Positions 34,932-42,788 are shown, counted from the first letter of the stretch. The stretch is 64,000 nucleotides of DNA from an uncultured Eubacteriales bacterium (GCA_949077035.1 CARUPR010000005.1:37871-101870), one strand, 5' to 3'. Numbers and translations are program-made. The notes: generated by a model from the sequence alone, not told the origin.

Positions 34932-35804
34932 TTAGATAGGTGTTCGTTTACCTAATCCATAAGACTTTGTTTCTTCTTTCTTGTAGGTTTCTTTACAATA
35001 ATACAAATTGTTGCCCCTGTGGGCTTTCATAGGGTTTAGATATATTTGCTCGTTCTCTAATTCATAACTATTTTCTTTGAGATATTTTTTTATATTCTCG
35101 TAGGTGTCAGTGTGTATTATAGGTTTCTTAATACCTTTTGAGCAGTGATAAAGATTTTGCCCTGCTGGCAGTTCCATTTGTAAAAGAGCATTCTTATGCA
35201 TATGGCTATTTTTGTTAGTCACTTCATTTGATAGGTGTGGGGTAAGATAAAAATATACATCTCTATTCCTTTTAGGCTTTCCAACCCATGCAAAACCTTT
35301 CTTCCAGACTCTTTCGACTAAATCTTTGTCTAACCAAGCACTTTTAGTAGACTCATTGAAAAACAATATAGCGTGTATATGGTAACTTGTTTTATCACTA
35401 TGCAATGCTACTGTGCTTATATATTCAATAGTTCCAAACTCGGTTATGTTTCGCCTTAGCCATTTCATAAATACCTTAAAATCTTCATTTACTTTCTTTA
35501 TGTCAAATATTTTTTGAGCATAGGTAAGCGTGATAAAAAGTATATGGTCAGTGTTAATAGTGTTCTCTTTGATTATGTCTTGCAGTTTCAAATTACTCTC
35601 AATCAAACTATACATACTATCACCACGCTTGACCTGTCTAGTTTCTTCTACAATTTCGCCAGTCCTAACATTTATGTGGCGACCGCCACCAATTCTTTTT
35701 ATTGTGGCTCTTCTATTGCAGGTGTTTATATTGTGTAAGATTACTTTATTTCTAACGACTTTAACTCTTACGGTGTCGTTATCTTTTATAAAATTGTTAT
35801 TCAT
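34932..35804 (-). CDS. rep: Rolling-circle replication initiator (HUH Rep)
   Basis: 290 residues behind AAGGAG. The three Rep motifs appear in order: FITLTYA (near 89-95), the metal-binding HUH motif as YHIHAILFF (near 137-145), and DVYFYLTPHL (near 178-187) with the candidate nicking Tyr. It would nick a double-strand origin and start rolling-circle replication of the excised circle. Its presence next to int/xis marks the element as integrating and self-replicating. A hairpin CATAAC/GTTATG (35828-35845) lies in its leader and may affect expression or belong to the origin. Confidence 0.8.
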   Translation of the reverse strand: MNNNFIKDNDTVRVKVVRNKVILHNINTCNRRATIKRIGGGRHINVRTGEIVEETRQVKRGDSMYSLIESNLKLQDIIKENTINTDHILFITLTYAQKIFDIKKVNEDFKVFMKWLRRNITEFGTIEYISTVALHSDKTSYHIHAILFFNESTKSAWLDKDLVERVWKKGFAWVGKPKRNRDVYFYLTPHLSNEVTNKNSHMHKNALLQMELPAGQNLYHCSKGIKKPIIHTDTYENIKKYLKENSYELENEQIYLNPMKAHRGNNLYYCKETYKKEETKSYGLGKRTPI

Positions 35805-35946
35805 AGTTTTTACTCCTTAACTGTTTTCATAACCCTGAAGTTATGTTTTTTATTCAAGTTAAGAGTAAAGACGGTTTTTTATATCTCTTGTATCCTTCAT
35901 GCCATACTAAAAATGCCACTCATGGAACAAAAGTTATTTGAAGTTT

Positions 35947-35976
35947 TTGACAAAAGCACAAATTTTGTATTATACT
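35947..35976 (+). promoter_or_regulatory. Strong outward promoter near the right end of the element
   Basis: TTGACA (35947-35952), 18-bp spacer, TATACT (35971-35976), pointing out of the element. In the circle it would read through attP towards the carried tRNA-Arg; in the chromosome it reads into the host tRNA 3' half. Confidence 0.65.
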
Positions 35977-36033
35977 ATGAAAAACTATTTGATAATACAT
36001 AATAAATATGTTTATTTCAAAAGTTATTCAATA

Positions 36034-36064
36034 GGACTTCGGTGGCTAATTGCCCCTCCTAAGG
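36034..36064 (+). other. attR: left half of attP inverted repeat plus core
   Basis: GGACTTC and GGTGGCTA (36034-36048), four bases, then core 36053-36064. In the circular form GGTGGCTA and TAGCCACC would flank the core as inverted integrase sites. Confidence 0.8.
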
Positions 36065-36099
36065 GTTAGTCAGCTGTTCGAGTCAGCTTGGGAACACCA
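36053..36099 (+). pseudogene. 3' half of the split host tRNA-Arg(CCU)
   Basis: From the anticodon loop to CCA, 47 bases, T stem AGCTG/CAGCT. No 5' half precedes it here. Followed by its own terminator, which supports it being the original gene end. Confidence 0.9.
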
Positions 36100-36114
36100 A
36101 TTAATCTAAGTAAA

Positions 36115-36140
36115 AAGTCTTCTTTTTTGGAAGGCTTTTT
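36115..36140 (+). terminator. Original terminator of host tRNA-Arg
   Basis: Stem AAGTCTTC (36115-36122) and GAAGGCTT (36130-36137), one G-U pair, then T run. Confidence 0.75.
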
Positions 36141-36170
36141 ATTTATCTTAAAACGCAGTTTAAAGGGGAT

Positions 36171-36292
36171 ATGAAAACAAAATAACTAAAAAGGAATTTA
36201 TAGAAATAATCAGGCATACCAACAGTGAAAAGGTTGGAATATATGATGGAAAAGTTAAAGAAGATGTTGAGGAGATAGAGTTTTTATTTTAA
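36171..36292 (+). pseudogene. Frameshifted small ORF of about 40 codons
   Basis: AAGGGG precedes ATG, but the frame stops after MKTK. One base of frameshift joins a continuous reading ITKKEFIEIIRHTNSEKV then GIYDGKVKEDVEEIEF to the stop at 36290-36292. It looks like a broken short gene of unknown function. Confidence 0.4.
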
Positions 36293-36393
36293 ATAGGTCT
36301 TTTTAGAAAGTCATTTTAATTAAAATTTATTTTTAAATTTTGAATCAATTTCAAAGATTTTGTGTTATAATTTTTCTTAAGGAGAAATTTATT

Positions 36394-37044
36394 ATGCAAG
36401 TCAATGATTTTCATTTTGATAATAAATACATATTTGATGCGAATGACAGACTTCCAACTAAGAGAGTTTATATTTTAACTGATACTATTCCAGAGCGATA
36501 TATAGCTGCTTGTCAAAGGGTTGGAATTGAAGCCGAGTTTGGAATGGAATACAAGAAAATTGTTGCTTTTGACGGGCTATTAATCCCGGGCGGTGGAGAT
36601 ATAAATCCTAAATTTTATGGGCAAGAGAATTATGCGAGTGTAAAAATCAATTCAAATCGAGATGAAGTGACATTAAATGCAATAAAATTTTGTCAAAAAA
36701 TTAATAAGCCTATACTAGGAATATGTTTAGGGATGCAGTATATCAATGTTGCTTTAGGTGGAACTTTAAAGCAGGATATTAAAAATCATAAACATATAGA
36801 GCATAAAGTATTGGTTGAAAAAAATACCATTTTGCATGATTATATAGGTGGTGAATATATTACAAATTCACGACATCATCAGTGCGTTGATAAATTAGGG
36901 GCTGGGTTAAAAGTTATTGCAAGAAGCGAAGACGATACTTTTGAAGCTGTAGTTGATGACTCGAATAAAATTTTTGGTGTTCAGTGGCATCCAGAAGATA
37001 TGAATGACAATAAAATATTCGAGATTTTTAAAACTATGCTTTGA
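36394..37044 (+). CDS. Class I glutamine amidotransferase-like peptidase (C26 family)
   Basis: 216 residues from the ATG behind AAGGAG; an in-frame TTG/ATG further upstream lacks an SD. GLLIPGGGDINPKFYG (near 57-72) and the nucleophile elbow GICLGMQY (Cys near 110) are characteristic of gamma-glutamyl-gamma-aminobutyrate hydrolase-type enzymes. HPED near 205 gives the His-Glu pair, and NSRHHQ lies between. It hydrolyses gamma-glutamyl bonds, for example of gamma-glutamyl-GABA or related peptides. It is somewhat shorter than the usual 240-250. Single gene. Confidence 0.88.
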   Translation: MQVNDFHFDNKYIFDANDRLPTKRVYILTDTIPERYIAACQRVGIEAEFGMEYKKIVAFDGLLIPGGGDINPKFYGQENYASVKINSNRDEVTLNAIKFCQKINKPILGICLGMQYINVALGGTLKQDIKNHKHIEHKVLVEKNTILHDYIGGEYITNSRHHQCVDKLGAGLKVIARSEDDTFEAVVDDSNKIFGVQWHPEDMNDNKIFEIFKTML

Positions 37045-37067
37045 TTTTCGCAAAATAAGGCTGATGT

Positions 37068-37178
37068 CTTGTTGATGCTCTACCAAAAAGGGCTGTGCAA
37101 AACATATGTGAAAAATTAAAAGCAGACATTATGGAGTGCAAGTTTAAAATTTTTGAAAGCGGTCTTGGTTTTTTGTGA
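37068..37178 (+). pseudogene. Possible C-terminal gene fragment
   Basis: Open frame without a start: LVDALPKRAVQNICEKLK, then ADIMECKFKIFESGLGFL and TGA at the foot of a terminator stem. The composition looks protein-like and abuts a terminator, so it may be the end of a deleted gene. Family not recognised. Confidence 0.3.
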
Positions 37179-37190
37179 CCGCTTTTATTC
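37156..37190 (+). terminator. Terminator
   Basis: Nine-bp stem AAAGCGGTC (37156-37164) and GACCGCTTT (37177-37185) with a T-rich tail. Confidence 0.75.
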
Positions 37191-37346
37191 TTTTTTATCT
37201 TATAAAATAATTTTCTTTTGATAGTATATTTAATTTTGATTGTATTTTGTTTTTTAATAAGTTTATGATTAATTTTAACTTTCAATATAAAGGTTATTTA
37301 TTTGATAAATTTTAAATTTTATATTATATTTATATTGAGGTGAATT

Positions 37347-37757
37347 ATGAGAAATAGTGCAAGAGGAATTATTATTAGAGATAATGCTGTTTTAACAATG
37401 TTTAGAAGAAAGATTAAAGAAGGCAATGTTATAGAATACTTTGTGTTGCCTGGTGGTGGAATTGAAGATGGAGAGACTGGTGAAGAAACTATTGTGAGAG
37501 AACTTAAAGAAGAGATGTCTGTCGATATTGAAGTCCTCGGCTATTTAGGTAAAGATGAAACCGAACAAGGCGATGCCAGCTACTTTCATTGTAAAATTAA
37601 AAATGATGCAGAACCAAAACTTGGCGGGGAAGAACTTGAAAGAATGACAGAAGCAAATTTTTATGAGCCATGTTTTGTTAAGGTTGAAGATTTAGATAAG
37701 ATAAATATTTATGGCGCTGATTACATATATAAGGCATTAAATAAAGAGTATAAGTAG
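37347..37757 (+). CDS. NUDIX hydrolase
   Basis: 136 residues behind TTGAGGTG. The Nudix box is seen as GGIEDGETGEETIVRELKEE (near 39-58), with the REUxEE metal-binding core RELKEEM. An N-terminal ARGIIIRDNAVLTMFRRK strand pair precedes it. Nudix enzymes cleave nucleoside diphosphates linked to another group; sequence alone does not fix the substrate. Single gene. Confidence 0.9.
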   Translation: MRNSARGIIIRDNAVLTMFRRKIKEGNVIEYFVLPGGGIEDGETGEETIVRELKEEMSVDIEVLGYLGKDETEQGDASYFHCKIKNDAEPKLGGEELERMTEANFYEPCFVKVEDLDKINIYGADYIYKALNKEYK

Positions 37758-37912
37758 GCTATTAATGAAATTATCAAAAAAAACATTCTTTTTACTTGCG
37801 AAATATGTGGATGGTTTAAAATATCTTGATATGGACGAAAGAAAAAATTAAACTTTTTGGTATTTTTCTTTTGAAATAAACTTTTTGTAATATTATTGAT
37901 TTGGAGATAGTT

Positions 37913-38524
37913 ATGAGCAGATTTAATGATTTTGTTTTATTATCTTATGAGGAATATGAAAAATTCAATCAAGATGTTTTGGATTTGAAAATTTCCGAGC
38001 TAGAATGTAAGCATATTCTTTGTGAAAATACAGACAACCAGTTTTTTGTTGAGCTGGCAAAAAAAGTCCAATATCAATGGGTTGTTTTTGGCTCGCATCG
38101 AGGTCTTAAAGAAGAAGAGAGAATTCAATTTGAAATCAATAGAATAAACGATATGGCAAGTTCTGATTTTTGCAGGCCGGTAAGAATTGTTAAGACTGAT
38201 AATGGCAAACTTTTTGCCGACAATACACATTGGGTTTTGGCTTATTTAAAAAGATTTGGTGATAATATTAAATTAAAAGATATACCTTTTTATTTGGTGG
38301 ATTTTTGTCATAAAATTCCATTAATTGTGGATTTTAATAATTCTGTTATCAAAAATTATGAAGATATTAAAAATGCTGTTAATGCTGCCGGAGAGATAGA
38401 AGAGCGTATTGAAAAGGGTTGGCGAGATGATAATATATCATATACTATCCAAGAGTTTTGTGATGAAATATGTGAATTTGAAGAAAAAAGTATAGAAAAT
38501 GTATTTATATGCAAGTCCACTTAA
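37913..38524 (+). CDS. Hypothetical protein with a ParB-like segment, 203 aa
   Basis: Starts at the ATG behind TTTGGAG. GKLFADNTHWVLAYLKRFGD (near 99-118) followed by KDIPFYLVDF resembles the ParB/sulfiredoxin-like fold (D-x-x-H...A pattern) used to bind nucleotides in ParB-type proteins. An R-rich segment, EEERIQFEINRIND, sits before it. No HTH partner domain is visible. Function unknown; ended by a clear terminator. Confidence 0.6.
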   Translation: MSRFNDFVLLSYEEYEKFNQDVLDLKISELECKHILCENTDNQFFVELAKKVQYQWVVFGSHRGLKEEERIQFEINRINDMASSDFCRPVRIVKTDNGKLFADNTHWVLAYLKRFGDNIKLKDIPFYLVDFCHKIPLIVDFNNSVIKNYEDIKNAVNAAGEIEERIEKGWRDDNISYTIQEFCDEICEFEEKSIENVFICKST

Positions 38525-38581
38525 AAGGGTTTTTAAGACGGCGGTAATTCTCAATCAAAATTTAAATAAGATTATTTGTTT

Positions 38582-38614
38582 AAGCTCGGCTTTGAAAGAA
38601 GCTGAGCTTTTTTT
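38582..38614 (+). terminator. Terminator
   Basis: Eleven-bp stem AAGCTCGGCTT (38582-38592) and AAGCTGAGCTT (38599-38609), one G-U pair, then T run. Confidence 0.88.
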
Positions 38615-38616
38615 AA

Positions 38617-38672
38617 ATGAAAGATAGGCACGAACAATGAGAGTGCTTTTTTTGCAAGAAAGAGAAACTTTT
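38617..38672 (+). repeat. One unit of the interspersed hairpin repeat
   Basis: GAAAGATAGGCACGAAC...GAGAGTGC then TTTGCAAGAAAG, matching the family consensus. Confidence 0.65.
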
Positions 38673-38707
38673 TAAGAAGGTGTGAAAAGTTGTTTTCTTT
38701 TTTAAGA

Positions 38708-38771
38708 TTAGCATCAATTAGTATCAATTAGCAAAAGTTAGAAGGCATTAGAATTTTAGATGATTTATAAT
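38708..38771 (+). promoter_or_regulatory. Phased TTAG array and promoter of the tail-fibre operon
   Basis: TTAG begins at 38708, 38718, 38728, 38738, 38748 and 38756: exact 10-bp steps, then 8. Six bases after the last is TATAAT (38766-38771); no -35 hexamer is at the proper distance. The 33 bases 38727-38759 recur inverted at 50643-50675 before the Rhs gene, with the same TTAG-to-TATAAT spacing. An activator binding one DNA face is inferred. Confidence 0.75.
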
Positions 38772-38833
38772 CAAATCAAGGAGGTATCTAAAAATAATAA
38801 ATATCAAAAGTCGAGAATTTATAGGAGAAAAAT

Positions 38834-39523
38834 ATGGAAAGTGAATTTTTAGTGAGCATAAAAGAAATCTCTTTAGAAGCTTTTATTGTTGCAATATTAG
38901 TCTTTGGTTTTACAATGCTTATTAAGTGGCCGATAAAAAGATTGACTGCCAGGCTTGAAGAGAACAAGAGAAAGGCGGTAAACACAATAATTGTTTTTAT
39001 ACCTATGTTGATATCACTAATTTTAAATGCTTTATATTTTGGAATATTTAAGTCGCAGTGGTTTAGTTCTATCGTTTTTGATTCTATGGGGACTTCTTAT
39101 TTGATTGCAGTTGGAATTTATGCTGTTTTTACAAGGATTATCATCATAATTAAGGGTGCTAAAAATGCCAAAAAAGAAGAAAAGCTGCAGATAAGTGAAG
39201 GCCAATCTCAAACAAGTGAAGGTCAATCACAGATAAGTAAGGATGCAATGCGATATATAAAAAATAGCATTAAAACAGTTTCAAAAGCCTTAAAAATTGA
39301 TGAGGAAAAAATGAATGGAATTATTCAGAAAATAGACAAACTACTTATTTTAAAAGATGAAATAACTAAAAATGTTTTGTTGCAAGATATATCTGCAACA
39401 GAAGATATTAACAACCAAATTTATAATCTAAATATTGAAAAAGAGAAAATTCAAACTGAAATTCTGAAAAATCAATCAGAATTGGATACATACAAAGAAA
39501 CATTGATAAAAAAAGGAGGATAG
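38834..39523 (+). CDS. Membrane protein with C-terminal coiled coil (possibly holin-like)
   Basis: 229 residues behind ATAGGAG. Three hydrophobic segments (about 12-32, 50-72 and 85-107) are followed by a charged linker with two EGQSQ-type repeats (near 120-135) and a helical, Glu/Lys-rich C-terminus that ends one base before the next gene. Three membrane spans plus a cytoplasmic tail and its place before tail-fibre genes suggest a holin-like or anchor role, but no family was recognised. A full AAGGAGG at 38778-38784 in the leader has no start codon after it. Confidence 0.65.
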   Translation: MESEFLVSIKEISLEAFIVAILVFGFTMLIKWPIKRLTARLEENKRKAVNTIIVFIPMLISLILNALYFGIFKSQWFSSIVFDSMGTSYLIAVGIYAVFTRIIIIIKGAKNAKKEEKLQISEGQSQTSEGQSQISKDAMRYIKNSIKTVSKALKIDEEKMNGIIQKIDKLLILKDEITKNVLLQDISATEDINNQIYNLNIEKEKIQTEILKNQSELDTYKETLIKKGG

Positions 39524-39524
39524 T

Positions 39525-41420
39525 ATGGAAGTAAAAGAATTTAAAGATAGACAGGCTGCCTTCCCTGGAAGAAAAAAATTGACTATTGTCAAGCAAGAGG
39601 CAAACATTCTTACAGTTGATGAAGAATGGGCTGATAACCCAAGTGAAGAGGGGACTCATGTTAATGCAAGTATATTAACTGGATTTCAACAAGGTATAGT
39701 TGAGGCTAATAATATTTCAAACCAAGCGGAGGGTATTGCTGAAAATGCTCGGAGCATTGCTCAAAGTGCTGTTCAAAATTCTACAACTGCAATTACAAAT
39801 GCCGACAATGCCAAAATATATGCAGATGATGCAAAGAAAATTGCAGACGATGCTAAGGTTTATGCAAATGACGCTAAGAGAATTGCAAGTGCGGCAGAAC
39901 AGACTGCGGGCAGTGCAAAAGATATTGCAGAACTGGCATTAAATAAGGTTGAAAGCTTTAATGGTGATGTTGATTCAGAATTATCTACAACAAGTATACA
40001 ACCTGTTCAAAACCGAGTGATAACAGCAGCGATAAACAGCGAAAGAACAAGCAGAACTAATGCGGTAAATACCCTTCAAACAGCGATAAACACAGAGAAA
40101 ACAAATCGAACAAATGCCGATAGTGCAATGCAAACTTCGATAAACAATCTTCAAACAAAGACTAATTCCCTTGAAAGTGCTGTAAATACAAAGCTTACTG
40201 GTGATTTGTATACAAGAACGGTTGGAGCTAATATTGATACTAAAGGATTGTATAAGGGATTAAATTTTTATATTTATAATAAAAACAACTCTTCTGCAAC
40301 ACAACATTCTGTTATATTTAATCCAGATGAGTTTAGTATGGAACAAACTGACTATGACTCAACTACCGAAAGTAAAGAATGGACGATAAATTCTAAAGCC
40401 CTTGCCTATGATATGGTAATACGCACACAGGCAGATTTTGAAAGATGGTATAAGGAAATAGATGGCGGAGATTATTCAAAGCATAAAGTTTTATTTGTAG
40501 GAAATGGCGGTGACTTAGAATTTGTAAGAGATGATGGAAAATATATAAAAATCTACAATTTTTTTATTCTTGATGGGGTAAATAATGCAAAGATAAGGGT
40601 GAAAAATTTAAATAATTCTTCAACTATACCTCCAATTCGTTTGCCTGCTATATATTGTGTTTCTTCAACGACTGAACCATCACCATCAGGGCTGATTAAT
40701 AATCTTACTGTAATTTGTGAGGGTGGCGGCTTTCTTGGTTGTTTTTTGAATTGTCGAAAACTTACCAATTGTCATGCGATTCTCTCACCAAAAAGTTTGA
40801 CTGAAAGTTATGATAATTATAGTGGATTTACAAATTGTTATAATTTGATTAATTGTCAAGTAAGTTATGAAAATAGTTTTACAAATACATATCCTAAAAC
40901 TACAGGTTATGAATCATGCAAATATCTTGTAAATTGCAAAGCAAAATTAATACAAAGTAATTATGATTTTTATAATTGCTCATATTTAGTAAATTGCAGC
41001 TCTGAAGAAAGAACAAAAATGGGTGCATTTCATACCTGTTCTTATTTACAAAACTGCAGTTTTAATCATGAAAAACTGGGCTTAGGTTTTAAAGATTGCA
41101 CAGACACACCTGTATTTATTGATTATAATGACTATAACAAAGGATATTATATCAAACACTCAAATGGGACTTTAGAGATTCATTTCTATGTTATTCAAAG
41201 CAAAGCTACAACAGTTTCTTATACGTTTCCATGTCCATTTAAGACAGGGACTGTCCCAAATTGTCATAGACATGTAGTTTATGCTGGCACAAGTAGTGCA
41301 GGTCAGATACGAGCTCTAAACTTTAATGTTGTCTCAAATACTGGGATTACAATTTATTCACCAGATATCGCTAGTTATGGAGACCATACTATGATTAGTG
41401 CTTATGGAATGTGGAAATAG
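39525..41420 (+). CDS. Phage tail-fibre-like protein
   Basis: 631 residues behind AAAGGAGG. The N-terminus (KEFKDRQAAFPGRKKLTIV, 3-21) looks like the tail-attachment part of phage fibres. An Ala/Asn/Asp-rich coiled region with repeated AKIYADDAKKIADDAK words spans about 60-145. STTSIQPVQNRVITAAIN (near 160-177) is a phrase common in gut phage fibres. The C-terminal half carries repeated Cys words of the form C-x2-3-L-x-N-C (NCRKLTNC, NCYNLINC, SCKYLVNC, NCSYLVNC, TCSYLQNC; about 408-508), likely a beta-solenoid tip. No signal peptide. It should bind a cell surface. No head or sheath genes are nearby. Confidence 0.75.
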   Translation: MEVKEFKDRQAAFPGRKKLTIVKQEANILTVDEEWADNPSEEGTHVNASILTGFQQGIVEANNISNQAEGIAENARSIAQSAVQNSTTAITNADNAKIYADDAKKIADDAKVYANDAKRIASAAEQTAGSAKDIAELALNKVESFNGDVDSELSTTSIQPVQNRVITAAINSERTSRTNAVNTLQTAINTEKTNRTNADSAMQTSINNLQTKTNSLESAVNTKLTGDLYTRTVGANIDTKGLYKGLNFYIYNKNNSSATQHSVIFNPDEFSMEQTDYDSTTESKEWTINSKALAYDMVIRTQADFERWYKEIDGGDYSKHKVLFVGNGGDLEFVRDDGKYIKIYNFFILDGVNNAKIRVKNLNNSSTIPPIRLPAIYCVSSTTEPSPSGLINNLTVICEGGGFLGCFLNCRKLTNCHAILSPKSLTESYDNYSGFTNCYNLINCQVSYENSFTNTYPKTTGYESCKYLVNCKAKLIQSNYDFYNCSYLVNCSSEERTKMGAFHTCSYLQNCSFNHEKLGLGFKDCTDTPVFIDYNDYNKGYYIKHSNGTLEIHFYVIQSKATTVSYTFPCPFKTGTVPNCHRHVVYAGTSSAGQIRALNFNVVSNTGITIYSPDIASYGDHTMISAYGMWK

Positions 41421-41430
41421 GGAGGTAATT

Positions 41431-41754
41431 ATGAATTTAAATCAAATTTTTGAATTAGAAAGCTATAATGAAGCATACATTTTTGCAAATGAAAATGGTT
41501 ATGTTATTAAAGAATTGCAAGGTGTCAGTCCAAGACAATTTCAGATTGTAGAACCTAAGCCACTTGAGCCACAACAAGTCTTAGACCTTTTGCGTGCACA
41601 ACGAGAGGTGGAATGTTTTGAAAAACTAGTCAAAAGCCCATATTGGTATGCAAATTTGACTGAATTGCAAAATATTGAATTGAAACAATGGTATCATGAT
41701 TGGCTTGATGTAACAAAGACAAAAATAGTTCCTACAAAGCCAAGTTGGTTATAA
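41431..41754 (+). CDS. Tail-fibre assembly-like protein
   Basis: 107 residues from the ATG behind GGGAGG. The C-terminal part, LKQWYHDWLDVTKTKIVPTK followed by P-S-W-L, follows the pattern of phage tail-fibre assembly chaperones (Leu-x-x-Trp...Leu-x-x-Thr...Pro-x-x-Pro-x-Trp). The N-terminal QIFELESYNEAYIFANENG resembles fibre-linked XkdW-like small proteins. It directly follows the fibre gene, as in phages. A larger frame from 41398 overlaps the fibre gene and lacks an SD. Confidence 0.65.
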   Translation: MNLNQIFELESYNEAYIFANENGYVIKELQGVSPRQFQIVEPKPLEPQQVLDLLRAQREVECFEKLVKSPYWYANLTELQNIELKQWYHDWLDVTKTKIVPTKPSWL

Positions 41755-41809
41755 AAATATAAAAGTAAAATTTAATAAACGTTTTTTGACCACTGAGATA
41801 TTTATCACA

Positions 41810-41962
41810 TTTCAAAGAAAAATATATAAAGTTAAAGATATATAATAGATATTGTAGAATATTGTCAAAAAAAGTATTGAATTAATCATTCTGACATATT
41901 TTGATAAAATCAGACAATATAAACAATTAAAAAGATAAGGTTTTAATCCTTATCTTTTTTTT
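41810..41962. repeat. Repeat cassette 1 with terminator hairpin
   Basis: AT-rich block with GATAAAATCAGACAATA-like words, ending in the hairpin AAAGATAAGG (41931-41940) and CCTTATCTTT (41948-41957) plus T run. It ends the tail-fibre operon on the plus strand and is homologous to the three blocks to the right. The 41755-42323 gap contains this and cassette 2 and no gene. Confidence 0.65.
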
Positions 41963-42039
41963 GAAATAAATATAAAAAAATTAAAAATAACAGTATAATT
42001 TTTATAATAAAAATTTTTATACAATTTTTTTGTTTGATA

Positions 42040-42250
42040 TATTTCGACAATATTAGACAGGGATAAATGTAAACTTAAACAAATCAATGGGAGATATTTT
42101 TAAGACATATTTCAACAAGATTGGATAAAATATGATAAAATTCTGTTAAATTTTGATAATATATGCCAAAAATATCTATAATTCGATAAAATTAGATATG
42201 AAATGACAGGGGAAGTGAAAAAAAGATAAGGTATATTCCTTATCTTTTTT
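42040..42250. repeat. Repeat cassette 2 with terminator hairpin
   Basis: Iterated words TTCGACAATATTAGACAG, TCAACAAGATTGGATAAAAT and TTCGATAAAATTAGATATG, then hairpin AAAAAGATAAGG (42220-42231) and CCTTATCTTTTTT (42238-42250). The 70 bases between it and the next gene may be the scar of a lost gene copy. Confidence 0.65.
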
Positions 42251-42323
42251 GTTTATATGATAACTATTAATATCTTTAATGTCTCGCTGGCATTGATAAT
42301 ATGATATAATCTGTTTTAAGAGT

Positions 42324-42788
42324 TTAGTCAAAAATAGATTTAATTAATACTTCATTTTTTTTATTTAAAATGACTTGTATTCTATTATATTTTTTAGAAT
42401 TTGAACAACCATATGTGAATTTAGGAATAGATGAATCTTCATATATACAAATCCATTTCTTTTTTATGGATACTGACCAACTAAAAAAGGTAGGAAGTTC
42501 ACGTATTTCATAATAGTATTTATCAAAAGATATTTCATTAATTTGTCCAAAAATATTTCTTAAAATGAGAGAATTTTTTGTAATTATTAATATTTGTTTA
42601 AAATATAGAAAACAAAGGAAAGAAATTAAAGAAAATATTATCATTATGCTGCTCCATAACAATTTTATTATTAATTTAGTGTCGGTCCATAAAAATAAAG
42701 GACAGGTGCTTAAGATTAATAAAATCAATGATATAATTAAAAATATAATATAAGAATATTTAGGGTAAGAATTGATTTTTTTTATCAT
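42324..42788 (-). CDS. Immunity-like membrane protein, third copy (154 aa)
   Basis: Two hydrophobic segments (about 13-31 and 37-63) followed by a cytoplasmic, beta-rich segment: ILRNIFGQINEISFDKYYYE (near 78-97), then SVSIKKKWICIYEDSS and a final helix. The plan matches its two neighbours and resembles a small bacterial PH-like domain on a two-helix anchor. SD weak (AGGATGG). Probably an orphan immunity gene for a variant of the Rhs toxin upstream. No direct proof. Confidence 0.6.
   Translation of the reverse strand: MIKKINSYPKYSYIIFLIISLILLILSTCPLFLWTDTKLIIKLLWSSIMIIFSLISFLCFLYFKQILIITKNSLILRNIFGQINEISFDKYYYEIRELPTFFSWSVSIKKKWICIYEDSSIPKFTYGCSNSKKYNRIQVILNKKNEVLIKSIFD

Larger units (their letters stand above)
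29015..36064. mobile_element. 7.0-kb integrative element inserted in the tRNA-Arg anticodon loop
   Basis: Bounded by the 12-bp core CCCCTCCTAAGG at 29015-29026 and 36053-36064, which spans the anticodon loop. Excision at the core would rejoin 28987-29026 with the 3' half to give a complete tRNA-Arg with T stem AGCTG/CAGCT, host promoter and host terminator. Inside are an intact tRNA-Arg, an integrase next to the left end, an excisionase-like gene, two XRE regulators, an HUH Rep and cargo. There are no capsid or conjugation genes, so an integrated rolling-circle plasmid-like or satellite element is most likely. Confidence 0.88.

Noticed and set aside
29015..36064. Conjugative element or full prophage
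   Set aside because: No relaxase of conjugative type, type IV secretion, capsid, portal or terminase genes are present; only int, xis-like, Rep and small cargo.
37034..37285. 83-residue minus-strand ORF after the peptidase
   Set aside because: No SD, runs through the terminator; the opposite strand gives a more protein-like fragment.
37765..37851. 28-codon ORF MKLSKKTFF... after the NUDIX gene
   Set aside because: No convincing SD and no recognised similarity; could be chance.
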